Below, piece after piece: positions 1 through 5,750 of a DNA stretch of 33,180 nt. This DNA comes from Pseudomonadota bacterium (lineage in GTDB: Bacteria; Pseudomonadota; Alphaproteobacteria; Acetobacterales; Acetobacteraceae). The stretch's first letter is position 1; each line of letters starts with the position of its first letter. The DNA lies in assembly GCA_021818505.1 (NCBI GenBank), contig JAKADX010000044.1:1-33180 (forward strand), in the 5' to 3' direction. A program made the position numbers and the translations under genes. The notes beneath the pieces were generated by a model. That model had not been told where the DNA came from. It did not search any database and saw nothing but the letters and a program-made list of their open reading frames with translations.

Positions 1-220
1 GAGGCGCGGCAGGGCGGCGGGGGCGCGATGGCCGCCCGGCCTGCACCCGCGCGGCGAGCCGGCCGAAGCGGCGGGCGGTGCGCCGCAGCCACGACCAGAG
101 CAGCACCAGGACCGGCCGTGCGAGCCGATGCGTCGCGGCGCGTGCGGCAACGGCACTGCACAGCGTGTCGATGATCTGCGCGAAACGCTCGGCCGGGGCG
201 CGGGTGGGGGATGGGAGCAC
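1..220 (-). CDS. hypothetical protein, N-terminal fragment (runs off the left edge)
   Basis: Reading the minus strand from a GTG at 220 gives an open frame of 73 codons to the window edge with no stop. It begins VLPSPTRAPAERFAQIID and continues with an alanine/arginine-rich stretch around a short hydrophobic segment (PVLVLLWSWL). The pattern PAERFAxII followed by an Ala/Arg-rich helix and a hydrophobic segment resembles a conserved hypothetical protein I associate with Acetobacteraceae genomes; this is recollection, not a search. The start is inferred. No Shine-Dalgarno precedes the GTG, but a promoter-like motif ends at it (see 218-256), so a leaderless transcript is possible. No function can be assigned. 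The gene is divergent from the phosphate transporter. Confidence 0.55.
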   Translation of the reverse strand, partial: MLPSPTRAPAERFAQIIDTLCSAVAARAATHRLARPVLVLLWSWLRRTARRFGRLAARVQAGRPSRPRRPAAP

Positions 221-256
221 GACAGACACACTAACACAACGCGATCCGGTGGGCAA
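218..256 (-). promoter_or_regulatory. promoter-like motif, copy 1
   Basis: On the minus strand this reads TTGCCC, 11 variable bases, then TTGTGT and a block ending TGTCTGTCGTG. The same pattern with identical spacing occurs at 1542-1580. In the 22-bp core 19 bases match, and the distal hexamer is identical. The final GTG of this copy is the proposed start codon of the gene at 1-220. A -35-like TTGCCC with the conserved block downstream fits a promoter that makes a leaderless or nearly leaderless message. The promoter role is inference. Confidence 0.4.
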
Positions 257-334
257 GCCGGTTGGTTTGATGCCGAAGGCCGAACACGGCATATCGTGGC
301 CGGCAGTCGCGCGCGGAGCGACGCGGGCCGCGAG

Positions 335-359
335 CGTTGCGCGGCGGCAATGCGCAACG
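335..359. promoter_or_regulatory. 8-bp dyad upstream of the phosphate transporter
   Basis: CGTTGCGC at 335-342 and GCGCAACG at 352-359 form a perfect inverted repeat with a 9-nt spacer. It lies 37 nt before the transporter start, in the divergent intergenic region. It could be an operator or a leader hairpin. A second, weaker dyad (ATGCCG/CGGCAT) lies at 270-292. I see no recognisable Pho box. Confidence 0.3.
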
Positions 360-396
360 TGCCTTCGACGCCCACACAGACGTTCGGAAAGCCCGC

Positions 397-1368
397 ATGG
401 ATAGGTATTTGACGATCGGCATGGTCCTGTCCGGTCTGTTCTTCGGCTGGACCATCGGATCGCACTACACGGGGGCGACCATGGGCATGGCCTATGGTGC
501 GGGCGTGATCAGGAAGCCGATGACCGCCCTCCTGCTCATTGCCGGGTTCGTCATTCTCGGCGCCACGTTCGAGAGCCGCAACGTGGTCACGACCATCGGC
601 ACCGGCATCATCCCCGGCCAGTTCATGACCCCGCTCGGTGCCATGGTCATGATGCTCACCTCGGCGCTGGTCACTGCCGCCAACACGTGGATGAAGTGGC
701 CGGTCTCGACCTCCCAGCTCGCCTGCTTTTCGGTGGTCGGCGCGGCTTTGGGCATGGGGGCGCCGGTGAACTGGGGCACCACGATCCTGTTCCTGTTCAT
801 CACCTGGATCGGCACGCCGATCGCCAGTGCGCTGCTGGGCTTTGTCCTGACGCGCCTGACCGATGCCGTCATGCGCGGACGCTCCGAGCGGCACACGAAA
901 GCCTTGCGCTGGGGGTTGCTGGCCGGGTGCTGCTATGCGGCCTACACGCTCGGCGCCAACAACACCGGCAATGCCGTCGGCGTGTTCTATGGCCTCAAGC
1001 TCGTCAGCGCGGTGAAGGCGGGATTCATCGGCGGCCTGTTCATGGCCATCGGCGCGATGACCTGGGGCAAGCGAATCCTGGAGAAGGTCGGCAAGGGCAT
1101 TGTGGACGTGGATCTGCACATGGGGGTCGGGGCGAAGCTGGCGCAGAGCATCACCGCGCACACGGCAGCGATCCTCGGCTATCCCACCTCGATGAACCAG
1201 GCGCTCATCGGCGGGGTCGCGGGCGCGGGCGGCGCCAGAGGACTGCGGACCCTCAACCGCAAGGCTTTGGCCGAAATCGTCTTCTCCTGGTTCTTCACGC
1301 CGCTGTTGGCCGGCGTGGTTTCGTTCCTGATCTACATCCTGTTGGCGCGGACGCTTGGCGCCCACTGA
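397..1368 (+). CDS. PiT-family inorganic phosphate transporter
   Basis: A 323-residue inner-membrane protein with about ten hydrophobic segments and the two-fold internal repeat of the PHO-4/PiT family, which imports metal-phosphate using a cation gradient. The C-terminal half carries GANNTGNAVG at residues 186-195, the counterpart of the family's GANDVANA signature. The N-terminal half has a degenerate version (GSHYTGATMG, 21-30). PVSTSQ at 102-107 matches the conserved P-x-S-T-(T/S) loop. The ATG at 397 is chosen because hydrophobic transporter sequence starts there; an in-frame ATG at 337 would add 20 hydrophilic residues. The family call is good. Phosphate as the substrate is inferred from the family, since some PiT-like proteins carry other anions. 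Confidence 0.85.
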   Translation: MDRYLTIGMVLSGLFFGWTIGSHYTGATMGMAYGAGVIRKPMTALLLIAGFVILGATFESRNVVTTIGTGIIPGQFMTPLGAMVMMLTSALVTAANTWMKWPVSTSQLACFSVVGAALGMGAPVNWGTTILFLFITWIGTPIASALLGFVLTRLTDAVMRGRSERHTKALRWGLLAGCCYAAYTLGANNTGNAVGVFYGLKLVSAVKAGFIGGLFMAIGAMTWGKRILEKVGKGIVDVDLHMGVGAKLAQSITAHTAAILGYPTSMNQALIGGVAGAGGARGLRTLNRKALAEIVFSWFFTPLLAGVVSFLIYILLARTLGAH

Positions 1369-1374
1369 GCGGGT

Positions 1375-1393
1375 GCGTCCCGAGCCGGGACGC
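1375..1393 (+). terminator. hairpin terminator after the phosphate transporter
   Basis: GCGTCCCG (1375-1382) and CGGGACGC (1386-1393) make a perfect 8-bp stem with a 3-nt loop, six bases after the transporter stop codon. It is followed by CAAAAGC rather than a T-tract. The position and the stable stem argue for transcription termination or 3'-end protection. Confidence 0.6.
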
Positions 1394-1455
1394 CAAAAGC
1401 GTCGCGGCGCCCTGGTAGAAGCCGAAGCTCGGGCGCGCCCCGGATGCGAAGCCGG

Positions 1456-1541
1456 TCATCCGAACCTGACGGCCCGCGCGATCAGCAACAGCGCCGCTGC
1501 GATGACGATGCCGGCGAGGCGGTCGCCTGGGTGCGATGGAT
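1456..1541 (-). pseudogene. possible C-terminal remnant of a membrane protein
   Basis: On the minus strand one frame reads GDRLAGIVIAAALLLIARAV, then RFG and a stop at 1456-1458. This is a clean transmembrane helix with a basic end, like the last helix of a small transporter. Upstream the frame is open but lacks a convincing start codon, and its sequence (ARPRPLCEHVCRDPSHP) looks random. It may be what is left of a decayed transporter, or a very small membrane protein. The 1369-1756 gap otherwise shows only the hairpin at 1375, the motif at 1542 and the tandem repeat at 1728. Confidence 0.25.
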
Positions 1542-1580
1542 CACGACAGACATGCTCACACAAGGGGCGGGGCCGGGCAA
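1542..1580 (-). promoter_or_regulatory. promoter-like motif, copy 2
   Basis: This is the second copy of the motif at 218-256: TTGCCC, 11 variable bases, then TTGTGTGAG and a block ending TGTCTGTCGTG on the minus strand. Only a 20-codon reading frame follows the terminal GTG, and the membrane-helix remnant at 1456-1541 lies in another frame. This copy may therefore be the promoter of a degraded gene or of a short transcript. Confidence 0.35.
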
Positions 1581-1727
1581 ACGCCGCGTGCGGATTGCAT
1601 CGGCGCCTTGCAGCCGCCCCGGAGTCGGCGATCCGCGCGCCACGGCCGGTTGCTCCGCCCGGTTTGCGGTGTCGAGGACGACGCGGCAGGCAGCCGGCGC
1701 TTGCCGGTCAGCCAGGGCGTGATAAGC

Positions 1728-1747
1728 TGGCTTGTACTGGCTTGTAC
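1728..1747 (+). promoter_or_regulatory. tandem 10-bp repeat upstream of the toxin-antitoxin pair
   Basis: TGGCTTGTAC is repeated head to tail (1728-1737 and 1738-1747), ending 9 nt before the antitoxin start. Antitoxins of the Phd/VapB type usually bind repeats overlapping their own promoter. This is the obvious operator candidate; binding is inference. Confidence 0.45.
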
Positions 1748-1756
1748 GGGGATCCC

Positions 1757-2008
1757 ATGCGCGAAGTCGGCGCCTTCGAGGCGAAGAACAAGCTCGGCCA
1801 ACTGCTCGACGCCGTGGAGCACGGCGAGGAGATCGTCATCACCCGTCGTGGCAAGGAGGTGGCCCGCCTGGTGCCGGCGAGGCCGACCCACAGCCGGGCG
1901 GAGGCGCGCGCCGCGGTGGCGCGCATCCGCGCCCGGGCGGAGGCGCAGAAGCTTGGCCACTTCGACTGGGCCGAGTGGAAGGCCTATCGCGACGAAGGGC
2001 GGCCGTGA
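1757..2008 (+). CDS. type II antitoxin, Phd/YefM (VapB-like) family
   Basis: An 83-residue protein. It starts MREVGAFEAKNKLGQLLDAV and has the Phd/YefM layout: a strand-helix DNA-binding head (AFEAKNKLGQLLDAVEHGEEIVITRRGKEVARLVP, residues 5-40) followed by a charged helical tail (HSRAEARAAVARIRARAEAQ) that would wrap the toxin. It would neutralise the downstream PIN RNase and repress the pair's promoter through the tandem repeats at 1728-1747. The ATG at 1757 starts exactly at the family's N-terminus. The last codons overlap the toxin start (GTGA), the translational coupling typical of these modules. Confidence 0.85.
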   Translation: MREVGAFEAKNKLGQLLDAVEHGEEIVITRRGKEVARLVPARPTHSRAEARAAVARIRARAEAQKLGHFDWAEWKAYRDEGRP

Positions 2009-2424
2009 GCCTGGTGCTGGACAGTTCGGCCACGCTCGCCTGGATCTATGGCGACGAAACCACGGCGGCGATCCGCCAGGTGTTCGATCGGGTTGCCGAC
2101 GCGGGCGCCCTGGTGCCGTCCCTCTGGCGGCTGGAAGTCGCCAACGGCCTGACCGCCGCCATGCGCCGCGGCCGCATCGACGCGGAGTTCCGCCAGGCCG
2201 CGCTCGCCGATCTCGCGGTGCTCGACATCACCGCCGACCCGCTCACCGATGCCCGCGCCTGGGGCGAGACGCTGGCGCTCGCCGACCGCTTTCGGCTGAC
2301 GCTGTATGACGCGGCGTATCTCGAACTGGCGCGGCGCCACGGCCTGCCGCTCGCCACGCTGGACGGCGCGCTGCGCGGCGCCGCCGGGGCGCTGGGCCTC
2401 GATCTGCTCGGCGAGGCCGCCTGA
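2005..2424 (+). CDS. PIN-domain toxin, VapC family
   Basis: A 139-residue PIN-fold ribonuclease predicted to cleave RNA with Mg2+ and to be held inactive by the antitoxin encoded immediately upstream. The acidic active-site residues are visible: Asp in LVLDSS near the N-terminus, Glu in WRLEVANG, Asp in TLYDAAYLELA, and the late Asp in LATLDGAL. Length and motif order fit intact VapC. The start is a GTG at 2005 whose last two bases belong to the antitoxin's TGA. No frameshift or missing catalytic residue is visible, so the pair looks functional. The RNA target is unknown. Confidence 0.88.
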   Translation: MSLVLDSSATLAWIYGDETTAAIRQVFDRVADAGALVPSLWRLEVANGLTAAMRRGRIDAEFRQAALADLAVLDITADPLTDARAWGETLALADRFRLTLYDAAYLELARRHGLPLATLDGALRGAAGALGLDLLGEAA

Positions 2425-2518
2425 CGGCGCCCCGGTCCATCCCGACCCGCGCCAGTGAGGTGACGATGATCGGCATCGCCGGTCAGGCGGAAAGCGCGGG
2501 CCGGGCATCAAATCTTTC

Positions 2519-2694
2519 CTGCGGTGGGCGCAACCCGCGGACGCAACGTTGGGCCAGCGGAGGGTGCGTGATGAGCAGTGGCGGTGGCGAGCCCGAACCG
2601 AGGTGTTGGCATCGCCGGTGCCGCGTGCGGGTTGCGTAGGTGGGTAGCATCCGCCCTACAGGAGCCGGCGATCCAGGCTACGCTCGCTGGTGAA
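2519..2694. repeat. MITE-like repeat, diverged copy A
   Basis: This stretch aligns from end to end with 4396-4562 in the same orientation. Shared blocks include GTGCGTGATGAGC, GGCGATCC and CTACGCTCG. The end repeats are decayed: the left end (2519-2539) keeps 15 of 21 bases and the right end (2639-2659) 18 of 21, relative to copy B. It begins about 95 nt after vapC and ends exactly at the stop codon of the orphan gene at 2695. The rest of the 2425-2694 gap shows nothing else. No coding content is apparent. Confidence 0.75.
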
Positions 2695-4317
2695 TCAACT
2701 CGCCCCCGTTCGACGGTGCGCAGGCATTTCCGCGATTACGATCTGCTGAGACAGATCATCCCAACCGTAATAAATGCGAAGACAGCGCGAAGGATCACGA
2801 GTGTTACCACCGTTCTTGATGTGCCAGTCAGCGACAAGCCGCTGTCCTCGGTAATCAAAATTATAGGCATCGCCGCCACAGGCGGAGTTCCGTACGGCCT
2901 TTTCAATGCCCACTTCCGAAAGGCTTCCACCTCCGGCCATCCGGCGATCGCGGCACTCGGTTGCGAGCCAGACAAGGCACCGTGCAGCGAGAGCGATATC
3001 CTCGAATTCGGCCTTCTTCACACCACGGCGCGCGGCCGGCGAGAGAACAACGCGGCCGATCAGGTATTCGTCACACCAGTCAGCAAAATCGGACCACGCC
3101 GCGGGCGGAGAAAGTCCAACGTCGGGGTCTTGCCCGCGCTGACGTAACTGCGCCTCAAGCTGCTGAATACGCGCGATTGATCCTCGAAGCTGCGCCTCGC
3201 CTGCGATCGCACGCGCCTCTGCCTCGTCATGCAGTTGCGTCAGCTGAGCTTCCCAGTCTTTGGTTTTCGCAAGTTCGTCATCAAGCGCTAGAATTTGCTC
3301 CTGCGCGGCTTGAAGTCGATCAGCGTCGGTCGCGCCCTTGCTGGGCTGCCGCTCTTGTTCGGCTCTCAGCGATGCTGTGCGCACCGAGCCAAAGGTCAAA
3401 ACGTCATGGTTCAGACGCCAACGCCGCAGGCTTTCCCGCGCCGCAAACAACCTCAGGGAACGGACGCATTGTGCAGACGCCTGCTCTGTCCGCAGCATAT
3501 CGGAGAGGAAGAGGCGGTGGTCATAGGGGGTCGCATCCACGTCGAAACCGGGCAGGAAGCTCCGTACTGCCCCGTGATACACCGAGCGTAGTTTTCCGAA
3601 AGCGTCGGTTAGCGCATAGGTCAGCGCAGCCGGCAGCACCACGACATGGGCAAGGCCGACCGTTGCGCGAGCCAACAACTCGGCATCTATTAGCGGCTTG
3701 TCCGGATGGGCTGATCGCTCGTCCCCCGAAGCCACGAATACCGGAAGCTGCCGCGCCGGGTCTTCCAGCAACGCGATCAGGCGGTCCACCTCCTCAGTGG
3801 ACCCGATCCGCCACGCATCAGAACGCAATGCGAAGTCGTCGATCTGCAACCCGGGGGCGACGGCGAGCTGCCGAAGGAACCCTGGCGCATGGGGATCGAT
3901 GTCGAGTTGTTCCTCGGGTGTGCTTGCAAGCAGGCGGACACTCAGGCGCGGTGCGGCGTCGCCGATACGACCGATGGTAATCTCAGTCGTCCAGATTCGT
4001 CCAGCTACAGTCTTGTCCGGGTCATCGGCGCGCAGCGCCCATATCTCGGTACGATCGACCGAGAGACGAACGGCCAGCGTTGTGCGCCCGCCGGCGAGAC
4101 AGTCGAAGCTTACGCCGCCCCAGGCCTCTTTCGGCAATAGACCACCCGAACGCCGCTGCGCCCATGCAAGAACTTGCCGCTGCGCCTCGGATATCGCGGT
4201 CGTGCCGGATTGAGATGGAAGGTTGACAGCGATACGCAGGACCTCCTGTTCCCGCACGGCCGGCAGCATGCGCTCCCGGAGCGGAGCCAGCGCCTTGGCC
4301 ATCACAACTTCCGTCAT
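2695..4317 (-). CDS. orphan protein of unknown function, candidate defence or selfish gene
   Basis: A 540-residue soluble protein that I cannot assign to a named family. It has four visible parts: an N-terminal alpha/beta region (1-180); a middle region (190-260) with PVFVASGDE and LARATVGLAHVVVLP, then HGAVRSFLPGF; a charged heptad-like coiled coil (about 330-395); and a C-terminal region (405-540) ending in a compact block with DWHIKNGG (497-504), CLRIYYGWDD (512-521) and VIAEMPAHRRT. That last block looks like a small beta-rich domain such as is seen in RelE-like toxins, but this is only an impression. Base composition is visibly less GC-rich than the neighbours. The gene is bracketed by copies of one repeat and lies next to a toxin-antitoxin pair, which suggests acquisition. 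The ATG at 4317 is preceded by AGGGGGAC as ribosome-binding site. Confidence 0.7.
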   Translation of the reverse strand: MTEVVMAKALAPLRERMLPAVREQEVLRIAVNLPSQSGTTAISEAQRQVLAWAQRRSGGLLPKEAWGGVSFDCLAGGRTTLAVRLSVDRTEIWALRADDPDKTVAGRIWTTEITIGRIGDAAPRLSVRLLASTPEEQLDIDPHAPGFLRQLAVAPGLQIDDFALRSDAWRIGSTEEVDRLIALLEDPARQLPVFVASGDERSAHPDKPLIDAELLARATVGLAHVVVLPAALTYALTDAFGKLRSVYHGAVRSFLPGFDVDATPYDHRLFLSDMLRTEQASAQCVRSLRLFAARESLRRWRLNHDVLTFGSVRTASLRAEQERQPSKGATDADRLQAAQEQILALDDELAKTKDWEAQLTQLHDEAEARAIAGEAQLRGSIARIQQLEAQLRQRGQDPDVGLSPPAAWSDFADWCDEYLIGRVVLSPAARRGVKKAEFEDIALAARCLVWLATECRDRRMAGGGSLSEVGIEKAVRNSACGGDAYNFDYRGQRLVADWHIKNGGNTRDPSRCLRIYYGWDDLSQQIVIAEMPAHRRTGAS

Positions 4318-4395
4318 TGCGTTACCGTCCCCCTGCGTCCTTTCGAAGGGTGCGCTTGAGCAGTTTCAGCGACCGTGGCCCGGACACCAAACTTC

Positions 4396-4562
4396 GTAGG
4401 GCGGGTGCAACCCGCCGAAGCAACATTCGGCCAAGGGAGAGTGCGTGATGAGCCGGAGGGGTGGCAAGCCCGTACTGCGGAGGCGGCATCGACGGTGCGG
4501 CTTGCGTCGGCGGGTTGCACCCGCCCTACAAGGGGTCGGCGATCCGGGCTACGCTCGTTGAA
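4396..4562. repeat. MITE-like repeat, intact copy B
   Basis: The core at 4396-4529 is bounded by a perfect 21-bp terminal inverted repeat: 4396-4416 (starting GTAGGGCGGG) and 4509-4529 (ending CCGCCCTAC). Each end is itself nearly palindromic around TGCA/TGC, so both ends fold into hairpins. Homology with copy A continues about 33 nt beyond the right end. No transposase is present, so the element would be non-autonomous. The 134-bp size, terminal inverted repeats and lack of coding capacity fit a MITE-like element. Confidence 0.75.
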
Positions 4563-4702
4563 GCGGCCCCTTGCTCGACCGCCCCGGCAGACTGTCGCGC
4601 AACTGACGCCCATTGCCGTCTGATAGGCTCAATTCCAGGGTCAATGCTTGCCCCATTGCGACACAGCTTGATCGAAAATGCCGGATATGGGAAATTTTGC
4701 TT

Positions 4703-4718
4703 CGCTTTCGCGAAAGCG
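4703..4718. promoter_or_regulatory. perfect 16-bp palindrome upstream of the regulator gene
   Basis: CGCTTTCGCGAAAGCG is a perfect palindrome, 48 nt before the regulator start at 4767. It sits in a locally AT-richer stretch (GGGAAATTTTGC just before it). This is a plausible operator for the methyl-transfer operon or for autoregulation. The remainder of 4563-4766 shows no gene. A weak TTGATC at 4668 could be a -35 element, but no convincing -10 follows. Confidence 0.45.
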
Positions 4719-4766
4719 CCCATGATCTGCGGGACGCATTTTCCGCGCGGACAACGAGCGATCGCC

Positions 4767-5750
4767 ATGCGACTGGACGAGCTGCGCCGTTTCGGGTTCC
4801 TGACCCTGCCGAGCTACTCGATGATCGCCTGCGCCAACGCGATCGAGGCGCTGCGCATGGCGAACCGGGTGGCTGGGCAGGTGGCCTATGCCTGGCAGGT
4901 GGTGACGCTGGACGGCCATCCGGCGGCGGCCTCCAACGGGCTGATGCTCACACCCTGCGCGATGCTCTCGGCGGCGGATCGGTTCGATATCGTGTTCGTG
5001 GTCGGCGGGCTGGATGTGCGCAACGCCGTCGATCGCAGTGTCGGCGTGGCGCTGCGCAAGCTGGCGCATGACGGGGTGGCGCTGGGCGCGCTGTGCACCG
5101 GCAGTTTCGCGCTGGCCGAGGCGCATCTGCTGGCCGGCTATCGCTGCGCCATCCATTGGGAGAACCTGGAGGCGATCCGGGAGGAGTTTCCCAATATCGA
5201 CTTCGTCGAGGATTTCTACTGCATCGACCGCGACCGCATCACCTGCACCGGCGGCGTGGCGCCGCTCGATCTGATGCTGGCCATCATCCAGGCGCGGTTC
5301 GGCCGGCGCATCGCGGCACAGGTGTCGGCGCAGTTCCTGATCGAGCGCGGCCGTGCCTCCGATGAACGTCAGCCGCGCCTGGCCAGCGCGGCGACGCAGA
5401 CGACGCCGCGGCGGCTGGCCGAGGCGATGCATCTGATCGAGGACAATATCGAGACGCCGCGGCAGACCAGCGAGATCGCGCGCGCGGTGCGAATCTCCAC
5501 GCGCCAGCTCGAACGGCTGTTCCGCCAGCATCTCGGCATCTCGCCGGCGGCGTATTCCTCGGCGCTGCGGCTGGATCGCGCGCGGGCGCTGCTGCGGCAG
5601 ACCGCGATGCCGGTGACCGATATCGGGATTGCCTGCGGCTTCCAGTCCGCCTCGCATTTCAGCACGGCGTTCCGTGCCCGCTTCGGGCACGCGCCGCGCC
5701 TCGAACGCGGCAGCGCCGCCGCAACCGTCAGGGAGAACGCCCATGTCTGA
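4767..5750 (+). CDS. GlxA-family transcriptional regulator (DJ-1/PfpI-like domain plus AraC HTH)
   Basis: A 327-residue regulator. Residues 7-190 form a class I glutamine-amidotransferase-like (DJ-1/PfpI) sensor domain, starting RFGFLTLPSYSMIACANAIE, with a nucleophile-elbow-like GALCTGSF (Cys110). Residues 212-312 form an AraC double helix-turn-helix with the conserved end VTDIGIACGFQSASHFSTAF. The family includes GbdR and CdhR of Pseudomonas, which respond to glycine betaine/dimethylglycine and to carnitine; that suits the methylated-amine operon that follows. The start at 4767 matches the family N-terminus, while ATG 4722 would add a short unrelated extension. The 3' end overlaps the methyltransferase start by 8 nt, so regulator and enzymes are probably co-transcribed. 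Confidence 0.88.
   Translation: MRLDELRRFGFLTLPSYSMIACANAIEALRMANRVAGQVAYAWQVVTLDGHPAAASNGLMLTPCAMLSAADRFDIVFVVGGLDVRNAVDRSVGVALRKLAHDGVALGALCTGSFALAEAHLLAGYRCAIHWENLEAIREEFPNIDFVEDFYCIDRDRITCTGGVAPLDLMLAIIQARFGRRIAAQVSAQFLIERGRASDERQPRLASAATQTTPRRLAEAMHLIEDNIETPRQTSEIARAVRISTRQLERLFRQHLGISPAAYSSALRLDRARALLRQTAMPVTDIGIACGFQSASHFSTAFRARFGHAPRLERGSAAATVRENAHV

Noticed and set aside
1369-1756. tRNA or small RNA gene in the gap after the phosphate transporter
   Set aside because: No cloverleaf or CCA-ending acceptor stem was found. Only the terminator hairpin, motif copy 2, a membrane-helix remnant and the tandem operator repeat are visible.
2578-3147. 189-codon plus-strand frame across repeat A and the end of the orphan gene
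   Set aside because: It reads through the non-coding repeat and antisense to a better-supported gene. Its product shows no recognisable family.
2519-4562. Composite transposon or IS pair around the orphan gene
   Set aside because: Neither flanking repeat encodes a transposase, and no target-site duplication could be recognised.
4563-4766. Cobalamin riboswitch before the corrinoid operon
   Set aside because: No B12-box-like conserved core was seen in the leader. Only the 16-bp palindrome stands out.
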